Shown piece by piece: positions 44,565-55,930 of a stretch of 64,000 bases of DNA (position 1 is its first letter; the number at the start of each line of letters is the position of its first letter). The notes beneath the pieces are model-generated. The model did no database searches, was not told the DNA's origin, and saw nothing but the letters and a program-made list of their open reading frames with translations. The translations under genes and the position numbers were made by a program. Source of the DNA: Rattus norvegicus (taxonomy: Eukaryota > Chordata > Mammalia > Rodentia > Muridae); the NCBI RefSeq assembly GCF_036323735.1, contig NC_086020.1, positions 123,514,710 to 123,578,709 on the forward strand, given 5' to 3'.

Positions 44565-45178
44565 TGTGGGAATGTTCCAGCCTAACATTACAAACTCCAT
44601 TTTGCTTTCAGATTCCATTTTATGATTAATTTGCCTTCTGAATGAATTCAGCCACTGGAAAAACTTCAACTTGTTTGGGGAGCCATGTCATGTGTGTAAC
44701 AATTACAAGTCCTCTGAGCAAATAGCCACTCCATACCTAGCAACAACCAATCAGTTCTTAAGGGGAAAGTAATTGATGTCTAAAGTAGATTGATTAAGCT
44801 AGCAATGACTGCTCATACCAAGCTGAAATCATTGCTAGTTAATGGAAGTACACCAAGCAAATGTCAACCAATAGTGTACCTGCCACACTGGAAAGTCCCT
44901 CACCCTGCTACAGCAACCATGATAAATAGGCAAGGCTTGTACCTGCTCAGGATTTTCTGCACCTTCCACTGTGCTGGAAACTCCAAATTCCAGTGTAAAT
45001 AAAGACTCTGCATTTGCTGCCTACAGGAGTTTCGCAGACACCATTTCTATGGAACAGTTGCAGCCATTGTTGTAGCAGTTTCCGGGGCTGCTGTCCTCTG
45101 CAGCTGTATGCTGGGAACAGGTGCGATTCCAGGGATTTTTCCCACAGTGCCAGGTGTGGTGGTCAGAACCTCAAATCA
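44565..45178 (+). mobile_element. Solo LTR, ERV1-like, with 4-bp target duplication
   Basis: 614 bp beginning TGTGGGAATG and ending CAAATCA, flanked by AACA (44561-44564 and 45179-45182). Ordered LTR signals are visible: CCAATCAG near 44746 and CCAAT near 44867, a TATA-like GATAAATAGG near 44920-44929, and AATAAA near 44998-45003, followed by a GC-rich U5-like part. A 4-bp duplication is typical of gammaretrovirus-like (class I) elements. No internal genes remain. The 65-codon frame at 45014-45211 is incidental. Confidence 0.65.
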
Positions 45179-45182
45179 AACA

Positions 45183-45394
45183 GTGAGTCTGGACAATATA
45201 GCAAAGGTTAAACAAGCAAGTAGGTTTTGCTTTTAAAAAAAAAGTCACTGTCACTAGTACCATCTGGGCCATAAAACTATATTGAAAAGATATGTCAGGG
45301 GAAACGAATCATTTCATTATGTATGGTTAGGATAAAATAACACTAAATAGGTTATATATTCAAGATAGTTCCTTGTAGTTTTAAGAACTTCTGA
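45183..45394. other. No gene recognised
   Basis: AT-rich; nothing recognised. Confidence 0.4.
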
Positions 45395-45562
45395 TGATGA
45401 TAATGTGCATGTCTATATACCACATACTTGCCTGGTACCCAAGGAAGTCAAAAGAGGATGTCAGATCCCCTAGAACTGGAGTTATAGACTGTTGTGAGCT
45501 GCCAAGTGGGTGCTGGGAACCTACCTTTACAAGGTCAACAAGAGCTATCTTACCAGCCCCCG
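45395..45562 (-). mobile_element. B3-type SINE
   Basis: The minus strand reads GGCTGGTAAGATAGCTCTTG..., then AGGTTCCCAGCACCCACTTG, GCTCACAACAGTCTATAACT and TCCAGTTCTAGGGGATCTGA, the usual B3 body. Confidence 0.8.
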
Positions 45563-47894
45563 ATAGTGTATTTTTATTTCTGATCTTGGTTTAATTACAC
45601 AAATAGTGATTACTTAAATATACTAATATGGGCTGATTAAATACTAAATTCCAAACTATGTAAATAGTAGAATAAGATCATCAAAAGGGCTGCCTACTTC
45701 TTGTTGGTCTAGAAGTTTCTGGATAGAAGATATTAGTGAGAAGCCAGGAGACTTTGTGGTTATTTCTTTTGATCAATGTTGGTTCTGGAGCAATCATGCT
45801 CACTCAAGGCCTCCCAACTGCCTGTCATGCCCACCTCTGTCTCTTTTCCTTATGTGGTTGCTGCTTATAAAGGATTCTTTCTCTTTCTCAATGAAAACTA
45901 CTGTTGTTTGTTTTATTGGCATGGGGAAGGATGCTGTGACATAGCCGTCACTTAGCTAGTATCCTCAAACTTTATTTTCTCAAAAAACTAAATGGTAATG
46001 TGGACATGCATTGCTCTTTGGAGTTAGAGGGCAATACGGAATGGAGGCACAGATTAAGGAAGAAGGGCTTGTTTTGTATCTGTGGATCTCATACAGCTTG
46101 AGAGCAAAGAATTTATCAGAGAAACCCTTGTTCTCCATAGTTGGGTGGGACAGTCTAAGTCTTGGGTCTCTTCCAAAGCTCAGTGTCTTCATGGACAGAG
46201 AGCCACAGAACGCCACAGTTTACCTTTAGTGAGGAGAACTTGCTGTTCTTCTCATAGGTCTCATTGGTGGAAGGTATGCTATGCCTGTAGCCAGATGTCT
46301 CTGGACAGTTTCTGCTCCAAAGCTTTGGGAATCCACACACCTGTGGAACAAAACCACAACTCCTCTCCCAGAGGACATATGCAATGGAAACTACACGGGA
46401 GAATCAAAGCTACCCATCAGATGACCCACTGAAGGCCCATTCAGGGTCAAAGGTCTTCAAGAGGTAAATGTGTCATTAACCCTGCTGTTCTGCCCACTCC
46501 AGCTTTGCCATCCTCTTTCCAGGTACAGATCCCTAGGGAATCTCTCATAAAGCTTTTGAGAGATGCCCACAAGCCATCTTCCCTTTTGAGCCTCCTCCTT
46601 GGCTCCTTATGGCTTTCCTCATCCACACCGTTGCCTCACTAGCATCTCATTTTAACAGCATCTCATTTGGTGGTATTAGCTCCTCCATGGGAATGCCTCT
46701 ATCTGAGACAGTCAAGTTGGAGCTATTAATTCACTATATCCACATAATTTAGAGCTGGTAGACTCATCACAGCTGCTTGGGCGTGGGAATTGTGGGAACT
46801 GATGTAGAAGTCAACAAGTCAGTGTGGGCTGCAACCCTGATGATTGTAGGAATGAATGATGTAGTTCATTCTCTTGCTGCCTCCCCCTCAATTTTCACTG
46901 CTCCCTTTCTTCCTCTTTCCCTTCCTCCTCCTTCTCTTCCTGTGCTTCCCTCCTTTCTTCTCCAAGTGTATTGCCTTCCATAGTTGCTAATAGTCATCTT
47001 CCATAGATGGTGGCAAATAGCTTGGAGATGCTAGCACGGCCAAGGAAAGAAACGCTAAAGGAGATGTTGGAGTAAGCCAGGCCCAGATGGAACTGCTTGT
47101 ATTTCATCCTGTCAATGTGGGGGCAGATGATTCAGCAAGGCAATTTTGTCTCCTAAGAAACGACACTTTAGAAATAGCAATGAAATGGGTCTGTGTACTC
47201 TCAGAGGGTAAATGACTCAGGAAAAATCCAACTTGGGTATGAGTTGGCCAAGGAAGAAACTCTGCTAATGTCCAAGACAATTCTTATGGCCTCATGGTTT
47301 AAAAGTTGGTTAGACCCACTGAGGAAATGAACAAATTACATATATTGATTATCTCTACCAATTTGGCCACATATATTTATGAATGTTGGCTATGATTTTA
47401 TTGCAAGTTTGTGGTGATTTTTATTAGAGAAGTAATGGGATTTCTTTTCATCTTTTCCTTTACCCATTAGAGTGAATTGATGTTTGTACATTATGATAAT
47501 TTCTGTATAGCTCAGTGACATTGGAGCCATGTTGTCCTCATTCCCAACTGAACTTGGCTTAAGTTTAAATTTATTATTGAGTTTGTATTTAAAGGATTTA
47601 CAGAACAAAGATAAAGATCCAAGGCCTCGTTCACCTTGAAAATGCATCATGCTGAGTTACACTTTTACTTTATTGCCTTGTTTATTGTATGGAAAAAATG
47701 TTCACAACAAGATGAGAAATACTGACAGCTTCAGAACACTCAGTTAGAATATGGGGGGTGGTATTTGTGGAGACCTCTTTCAAAATTCTGCGCACAAATG
47801 AACAGGGAATAGAAAAATAGACAGGAAGTAGCCAGAAGGTTAAACCTAAACAATGCTAATCACTTTGTTCTTGATGTATGTGTGTTGTAAGACT
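45563..47894. other. Single-copy-looking DNA, no gene seen
   Basis: The longest frames (46082-46432, plus, 116 codons; 47390-47650, minus) show no domain-like pattern. A C/T-rich stretch lies at 46905-46965. Confidence 0.45.
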
Positions 47895-48073
47895 GTCTTA
47901 GTCATTGCGCTGTTGGTGAAGAGATACCACGACTAGAGGAACTCTTGGAACATAAAGCATTTAATTTGGGATCTGCTTACAGTTTTAGAGGGTTGTTCTG
48001 TGAGATCATGCCTGGAAGCAGACAGGCTTGGTACTGGAAGAGTAGCTGAGAGCTTTATATCCTGATCCACAAG

Positions 48074-48136
<63 letters not shown>
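47895..48136 (+). mobile_element. Rodent dispersed repeat fragment ending in (GA)n
   Basis: 47895-48070 (GACTGTCTTAGTCATTGCGC, AATTTGGGATCTGCTTACAG, TATATCCTGATCCACAAGG) matches the 5' half of the repeat at 17185-17578. It breaks off into a pure (GA)n tract at 48074-48136. Confidence 0.65.
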
Positions 48137-48139
<3 letters not shown>

Positions 48140-48329
48140 CAATGTGGCAATCTGAAGATAACTTTTCCAAAGATGGGGTTTCTGTTCAGGGCAGGGATTC
48201 AACTGGTTTCTACATGACCTCTGAACAGCTCAGATGCTACTAAATATCATCTCTAAGTTCTTAGGACTGCATCAACACAGTACAATCTAAGGTTGTTTTT
48301 GTTGCTTTTGTTTGTGTATGTTTGTGTGT

Positions 48330-48338
48330 CTGTGTATG

Positions 48339-48383
<45 letters not shown>
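48330..48383 (+). repeat. (TG)n microsatellite
   Basis: TG repeat preceded by imperfect TATGTCTG units. Confidence 0.95.
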
Positions 48384-48386
<3 letters not shown>

Positions 48387-48589
48387 ACCTTTCACCATGT
48401 TTAAGACAGAATCATTGTGACTTACCCATTGTGTGTGCCAGGCTTTTATGTAGGAGGCAGCCTCTCTGTCATACAGTGGCAACCAGGACATACCATCTGC
48501 TATTGTTACTGATCATACTTTAGAAAAATATATGTGATGAAAGGTAATGCAACTTTTCTGGTTAAAAAATATTACTTTTATTCTAGGTC

Positions 48590-48962
48590 TTTGAGATATC
48601 CAACCTCTGGGTCCTGGCCCTCCAAGGAAGTGGCCAGGGTGGACTCAGTGTCCTGGCCTGAGTCTCAAGCTGGACCAGTCATTGGTTGGCCACTTTCACA
48701 ATTGCTGCTTGTTAAGGGTTGGCCTGATGCTATTTGTATTCTGATGTTAATTCTGCTTCCTCTAAAGGGGTTGCCTTGCCACCAGCAGTCCATCACATAC
48801 TCAGGTGCTCTCATGTGAACCTTCTTCCCATTTTAACTGATCAATAAAGGCTAGAGCCTGTGGTTGGGCAGTGAAGGGGAAACATGGGTCCGAGGTTTAA
48901 GAATGGGGACAGGTAGAGAGGGAGAAGAAGACGAGAGGGGAAGGAGAGAGGATGAAGGAAGA
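48590..48962 (+). mobile_element. LTR-like sequence (weak)
   Basis: Contains CTGATGTTAATTCTGCTTCC and an AATAAA in GATCAATAAAGGCTAGAGCC near 48840-48859, like the R region of a rodent LTR, followed by a GA/GGA-rich stretch. Ends and target duplication were not found. Confidence 0.4.
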
Positions 48963-49670
48963 GGAGGGGGAAGGCACAATTGACTAGAACCCCATTGCCA
49001 GGAGAAACCACAAGTAACAAGGGGTCTTAGAACTGGGAAATAAGTAAGAATAATGTTAGATCTGCCCAGTCTAGATATATAGCTTGTAATTATAACAACT
49101 GGATTATGTGTTTTTAATATAGGCTTATTGGGGTTGGAAATTCCAACAACAGCTGCTCACCTTTACTGCAGCACATCTTGTAGCAGGACAAATACTAGGT
49201 CAAAGGTTTTATGTCTGGGTTGGTGCCCTAATCCCTCCACTCGAAGTCTTGCCTGGTTACAGAAGATGGCCCATTCAGACTTTGTATCCCTCAATTCTAG
49301 GAATCTTAGCTAGGGTCACCCTGATAGATTCTTGAAAGTTTCCATTACAGTAGAACTTGCACTTGCTTCCAAATTGTTCCACGATTCCAGGTGTTCCTCC
49401 TAGCACTCCCTCCCTCTATCTTCCCCATACCTATCCCTCCTGTTTCTGTCCCCACATGCCCCCAGTTCACCCACAGTATTTATTCTAATTCACCTTCTCA
49501 TAAAGGATCATGTAACCCCTTCCCACCTTGAGCCCTCTTTGTTACTTAGTCTCTCTGTTATAGCATGGTTTTCCTTGATAGAACCATTCATGATGGGGAA
49601 AACATATCAATGTAATGATTGTTTTGCTATACTTGTAGACAGGATCCTAGTATAATCCTCATTAGAGAAG
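48963..49670. other. Probably old L1 3' UTR or unique DNA
   Basis: C-rich with no coding frame. 49080-49310 may belong to the neighbouring LTR-like sequence; unresolved. Confidence 0.3.
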
Positions 49671-50190
49671 CTTCATTCAGCAACTGATGGAAACAGATAC
49701 AGAGACCCACAGCCAAACATTATGAGAGCATGGGAAATCCTGCAGAAGAAGGGAAGGAAGGATTGTAGGAGCCAGGAAGATTAAGGACACTACAGGAAAA
49801 CCCATAGAACCAACTAACCTGGACTCATAAGGATTCACTGAAACTGAACTGACAATTAGGGAACCTGCATATGTGTTACAATTATGTAGTTTGATGCTTT
49901 TGTGGACTCCTAACAGTAGGAGTTAGGGCTTTTCCTTTTGACTGCTTTTGGTACCCTTCCCCTTCTACTGGGTTGCCTTGTCCATCCTTGATATGAGAAG
50001 AGGTGCCTAGTCTTATTGCAAAACTTGATGTACCATATTTGATTGATATGTCTAGGAAGCCTGCCTTTTTCTGAGAAGAAATGGAGGCATGGATGTTAGA
50101 AAAGGGGAGAAGCATAGGGATAGGGAGGAGGAGATGGGGGAGTTGTGGTTGGAATGTAATATATGAGAGAATAAATCAATTAAAAATATT
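49671..50190 (+). mobile_element. Old L1 3' end (Lx-like 3' UTR)
   Basis: Shares order with older rodent L1 3' UTRs: CAACTGATGGAAACAGATAC, AACCAACTAACCTGGACTCA, GGACTCCTAACAGTAGGAGT, GAAGAGGTGCCTAGTCTTAT, and a final AATAAATCAATTAAAAA. 5' truncated. No coding sequence. Confidence 0.75.
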
Positions 50191-50224
50191 GGTAAGGCCA
50201 AGCTGCCTAAGCAACCTGCTCTCC

Positions 50225-53200
50225 TAGGAGGACCTCCAATATCCTGCTACCTCTCCAACCACTTCATCAGACCTGCAGATCCTGGACCATACAGGTAAGT
50301 TTCCCTTCCCCCACCCCATCTCCCCCACTCCCTCTGAGCCCCCTGGGTCAAGCCAAGCTTCCCTGAGCAGCCAGCTATCACAGAGAGACCCCCACTCTCT
50401 TGATACCTCTCCACTCACCTTCACTGGACCAGAGGGCTTCTGAACCATACAGACCTACATGTCCAGAACCATACAACCCAAAGCTACCCATCAGAGGCCT
50501 GCCACACCAAGACCATCAAAGTTTACTCCCCCTCCCAATACCTACTACCACAAGAACATCCAGGGACTGAAACCATCTAGATGGCTAAAAGCCCTTGGAA
50601 GAACACAATCAACAAAAACCAGGGCAATATGACACCTCCAAGCATAGCTACCTGACTATAGCAAGCCCTGGATATCCTAACACAATATCAACACAAGAAA
50701 ATGACAGAGGCCTTTAAAGAGGAAATGAATTAATCCTTAAAGAAATATAGGAAAATACAGTCAAACAGATAGAGGTCTTTAAAGAAGAAATAAATAAATC
50801 CCATAAAGACATACAGAAAAATACAATTAAACAGATGAAGGAAATAAAACTGTGCAAGACCTGAAAGTGGAAGTAGAAGCAATAAAGAAAACACAAACTG
50901 AGGGAATCCTGGAGATGGAAAACTTAGGGAAGAAAACAGGAACAACAGATGCAAGCATCATCAGCAGAATGTAGGAGATGGAAGAGAGGCTCTCAGGCAT
51001 TGAAGATACAACAGAAGAAATTGATACATCAGTCAAAAAATATTAAAGTCAAAAATTTCCTGACACAAAACATCCAGGAAATCTGGAGTACCATGAAAAG
51101 ACCTAACCTAAGAATAATAGGAATAGAAAAAAGTGAAGAGTTCTAACTCCAAAGCCCAGAAAATATTCTCAACAAATCATGAAGGAAAAAAAAAAGCCCA
51201 TGGCCAGAAGAATTTAGTGCAAAATTGTATGAGACCTTCAAAGAAGAGCTAATACTAATACTTCTCAAACTAGTCCACAAAATAGAAGGAACACTTCCAA
51301 AGTCATTCTATGAGGTCCCAGTCACCCCAATACCTAAAACCACATACAGGCTCAACAAAGAAAGAGAACTTCAGATCTACTTCTCTTATGAACATTTGTG
51401 CAAAAATACTCAGTAAAATATTCACAAAACAAATCCAGAAACATATCAAAGACATCATCCATCAAGATCAAATAGGCTTCATGCCAGGGATTCAGGGATG
51501 GTTCAATATGGAAAACTCCATCAATGTAATCTAATATAAAAACAAACTGAAAGAAAAAACAGACTGATTATCTCATTAGACACTGAAAAAGCCTTTGATA
51601 AAATCCAACACCCATTCATACTAAAGGTATTAGAGAAATCAGAGATAGTTGGCACATACCTAAACATAACCAAAACAAAATATAGCAAGCCAATAGCCAA
51701 CATCAGACTAAATGGAGAGAACCTTAAACTAATGCCACTAAAATTAGGCTAATTAGGCTAAAAGTAGACAAGGCTGCCTACTCTCTCCCTCTCTATTCAT
51801 TATAGCATTTGAAATTCTATCCAGAACTAAAGAAGATCAAAGGGCTACAAATTGAAAATGAATAAGTCAAAGTATTGCTATTTGCAGATGATATATGATA
51901 GTATCCATAAGTGACCCCAAAAATTTTACCAGAGTATCCTTACAGCTGATAAACAGTTGAATAAACATCAAAGTGGCTGAATAAAAATTAACTTAAGCAA
52001 ATCAGTAGTCATTTTTAATAGAAATGTTAAATATGCAGAGAAAGAAATTAGGGAAACAACTCCTTTTACAATAATATATAATATTATAAATATCTTGGTG
52101 TAACTCTAATCAAGCAAGTGAAAGATCTATGTTACAAGAACTCCAAGTCCCTGAAGAAAGAAATTGAAGAGAATATCAAGAGATGGAAAGATCTCCCATG
52201 CTCATGGATCAGTAGGATTAACACAGTGGAAATGGCCATCTTACCAAAAGCAATCTCAGATTCAATGCAATCCCCATCAAAATTTCAACACAAATTTTTA
52301 TAAACCTTGAAAAAGCAATTCTCAACTTCATATGGAAAAACCAAAAAAATCCAGAATAGCCAAAACAATTCTGAACAATAAAAGAACTTTGGGAGGAATC
52401 ACTGTCCCTGTCAGGAGCCATTTTCTCCTCTGAAGCAGAGAAAAAATGCGAGAGAAAAGTCTGCTCACCAGGCAGAGTCAAAGCAGGTCAGGGCCTGTTG
52501 GCAGATTTCCCAGCCTGCTGAGGCATAGAAAGATAAGAGGAGCCTCACTTGAGGCTCCAGGTAAGGGGATGAAGATTCTTTTGACCTTGGTGCAAGGAAT
52601 AAGGAGGTTTGGGATAGGAACAAGTGTATTACATGTATATTTCAGCAAAACGTCTCTGTTAGCTTGTGGCTTTGCTTCCCATGGTACTGTAGTATAAGAG
52701 GGCTGTGAGAAATACACTGGCTTCTGATGTGGTAATGACCTACAGCCCTCCCATTATCTTCGTCTTACAGCTTGTTTCTATCTTTCTTATTGTCAGCCTC
52801 ACTTCTCCCTCGGAGGACTGTTCAACTTTGTACTGGCTGGACCAGTACATATTCTTGACCTCAAAATGTACTACAGAACAATAATGATAAATACTGCATG
52901 GCATTCGTACAAAAACAAACACATTGATCAATGGAATTGAGTAAAAGGCCCAGAACTAAACCCATAGATCTGTGGACACTTGATTTTCGGTAAAGAAACC
53001 AATACCATACAAGGGAAAAAGGAAAGCATCTTCAACAAATGGTGCTGGTTTAACTGGATGTCTACATATAGGAGAATGAAAATAGATCCATATTTATCAC
53101 CCTGCACAAAACTCAAGTCCACGTGGATGAAGGACCTCAATGTAAAACCAGATACACTAAATCTCATAGAAGCAAAAGTTGGAAATACTATTGAACATGT

Positions 53201-54965
53201 TGTTACAGGAGGCAGCTTCCTGAAGAAAATATCAGTGGCTCAGCTTCTAAGATCAATTGATAAATGGAACCTCATGAAACTGCAATGCTTCTGTAAGACA
53301 AAGGACACTGTCAAGGCCTACAGGTTGGGAAAGGATCTTTACGAACTCTACATCTGACAGAAAGACAATATCCAAAATTTATAAAGAACTCAAGAAGTTA
53401 GACACCAACAACCTAAATAATCCAATTTAAAAACGGGACACAAAGCTAAACAGAGAATTTGCAACAGAGGCATCTCAAATAACCAAGAAGCACTTAAAGG
53501 AATGCTCAAAGTCCTTAGTCATCAGAGAAATGCAAATCAAAACAACCCTGAGGTTCCATCTTCTACCTATCAGAATGGCTAAGATAAACCCCAAGAGATA
53601 GCACATGCTGGTGAGGGTGTGGAGCAAGGGGAACACTCCTCCGTTGCTGGTGGGAGGACAAACTTGTTACAACCACTTTGGAAATCAGTTTAGTGGTTTC
53701 TTAGAAAATTGGGAAGAGTTCTACCTCAAGACCCAGCTATACCATTCCTGGGCATATACTCAAAAGATGCTCCAACATTCCATTAAGGCACTTGCTATGT
53801 TCATAGAAGCTTCATTCATAATCCTAGAAATTACAAACAACTTAAATGTTTCTCAATTGAAGAATAGATAAAGAAAATATGGTAATCTACCCAATGGAAT
53901 ACTATTTAGCTATTACAAACAAAGTCATCATGAATTTTTCAGGCAGATGGATGAAACTTGAAATATCATCCTGAGTGAGGGGACCCAGTTCCAAAAGAAA
54001 ATGTATGGTATATACTCCCTTATAAGTGGATATTAGCAATAAAATACAGGTACCATAAAATACAGGTCCACAGCCCCAAGAAGCTAAACAAGAAGGAAGG
54101 CACTAGCAAGGAGATTTGAATCTCTTTTAGAAAGAGGAATAAAATAGTCATAAGAGGCAGGTGAAAGGAGGGAACTGGGATCATTGGAGGTAGGGAGAGG
54201 GAATGTGGGTGGGTTTAGTATTAGGTGTGGGAAAGGAATAATAGATGACTAGAAAAATGAATGGAAATCTGCAACTGAGAGAGGTGAGCAGGTATGAGTT
54301 ATCTCCAGAATAAAAAAGAAACCTAGATTAAGGGAAGCATCCAAAATCAATGGGGGTAGCCTTAGCTGTGACTCACTACACTGGAGAAATGGAACTTGAA
54401 GAGTCTACATCTGGTAGCCAGTCAGGAACACCAGTGGGCAATAGAGACATCAACCCACCCACAAATTTTTAATCTAAAATTTAGCCTGTCTACAAGAAAT
54501 GCAGGCATGGGGGATGGAGTAGAGACTGAGGGAATGACCAACCAGTAACCGACCTAATTGAAGACCCATCACATGGGCAAGCACCAATCCTTGACATTAT
54601 TAATGATACTGGGTTATGGTTGCAGATAGTAGTCTAGCATGGCTGTCCTCTAAGAGGCTCCACTCAGTAGCTGACTCAGACAGATGCAGAGGCCACAGCA
54701 AAACACTGGATGGAGCTTGGGGCCTCTTATGGAAGAATAGGAGGATTGTGGGCCGTAAAGGGTATGATAGGCTCTCCACAGGAAGACCAACTAAGTCAAA
54801 TAACCTGGAACCTTGGGGCTCTCAGAGTGTGAACTACCAACCAAAGAATATACATAGGCTAGTCCTATCCCTCTCCACATATATGTAGTAGATGTACAGC
54901 TTGGTCATCATATGGGTCCCCAACAACTGGAACAGGGACCATCCCAAAAGCTGTTGCCTTGTAGA
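50225..54965 (+). mobile_element. Second old L1 (Lx-like) with internal deletion
   Basis: 5' UTR-like C-rich sequence (50225-50560), ORF1 N-terminal and coiled-coil sequence (50700-51150, GAAATAAAACTGTGCAAGAC), then at about 51190 a direct jump into mid ORF2 (AAGCCCATGGCCAGAAGAAT, the GPDG region). ORF2 continues through a YADD/FADD-like CAGATGATATATGATAG near 51884-51900, is split by an LTR at 52409-52849, and goes on to the Cys-rich end (53620-53770). The 3' UTR follows at 54000-54965. Many stops and frameshifts. Confidence 0.85.
52409..52849 (+). mobile_element. Solo LTR inside the old L1, 6-bp target duplication (decayed)
   Basis: 441 bp starting TGTCAGGAGCC and ending CCAGTACA. L1 ORF2 reads up to TGTCCC (52403-52408) and resumes after TATTCT (52850-52855); the two hexamers differ only by three transitions, so they fit a decayed 6-bp target duplication of an ERVK-type element. 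A TATA-like GTATAAGAGG near 52691-52700 marks a possible promoter. No internal genes. Confidence 0.7.
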
Positions 54966-55689
54966 CATACATTTTTGCAACGTACTTTTAATAAGAGTTC
55001 AATCTCTCCCCTAGCCCACCACCCAGCAGAGGGAGTAGAGGAGAACAGTTATTAGGTTATGTGGGAATATATTCAGCAATAGTTCTGTGGGGGTGAGCTT
55101 GATCTTCTTTGGCAGCAGCTCAGTCCCATAGCAAACACCAAATATGACTCAGCAGCTGCAGACTGGTCTTCTAGGCAGGCAGACACCAGGCACAAACCAG
55201 CAGTTACAGTCCAGTCCTTTCAGCAAGCAGACAGCAGGCAGCTGTAGTTCAATCCTATAGAAACAACTAGGTTGGCCAATAGGCCTGAGGCAGGGCTGCA
55301 GAAGTGACAAGCTGCCACAGGAACCTCATTAGCAGTTCTTGAAAGAGCTTCTCTCAATGGCAACATTACCACAAGTTGAGCTCAACAATGCTATGTAAGG
55401 TGAACCAATGCTTGCATGTCTTTAGTGAAGAATAACAAAATAGAGCAAACTAAACCAAATCTTAGTGCTCATCTCCCACTGTCTGTGGGGTCATATTTAT
55501 ACTCCATCACAGGTCCTTCCGAGTGCTATATCAAAACATCCTTTTACTGTGTCTGCTTCAGGAAAACAGTCTTTCATAAGTTTGATTTAGCAAGACATCC
55601 TAGACATCCTTTTATCTGTGTGCCCCAGCAAAACACCATTTGACACAACTAACTTTCCAAAGAACTAGAAGTTTCTATTTCAGTTGCCT
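54966..55689. other. Unidentified, possibly LTR-derived
   Basis: CAG-rich direct-repeat-like wording at 55130-55260 (GGCAGGCAGACACCAGGCA; AAGCAGACAGCAGGCAGC). No target duplication or coding frame found. Confidence 0.3.
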
Positions 55690-55930
55690 GTACATGAGAT
55701 ATGTTCTTCTAGCTGGGCTGTCTTCTTTGGCTTTAGGGGGAGAGGAAGTGCCTAGCCTCACAGAGACTTCAAGTGCCAGGGTAGGGGGATAACCAGGGGG
55801 GCCCCACCTGCTCAGAGGAGCAGAAGGGGAGTGTAGGTTGGAAGGGAATATGGAAGGGTCTGACAGGGAGGGGGCAGTGAGCAGGATGTAAAATGAATAC
55901 AAAAAATAAAACAAATAAAAGAACCTCAAA
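55690..55930 (+). mobile_element. L1 3' end fragment
   Basis: Rodent L1 3' UTR pattern: GAGATATGTTCTTCTAGCTG, GTGCCTAGCCTCACAGAGAC, GGGGGGCCCCACC, G-rich tail, and an A-rich end with AATAAAACAAATAAAAG. 5' truncated, non-coding. Confidence 0.75.
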
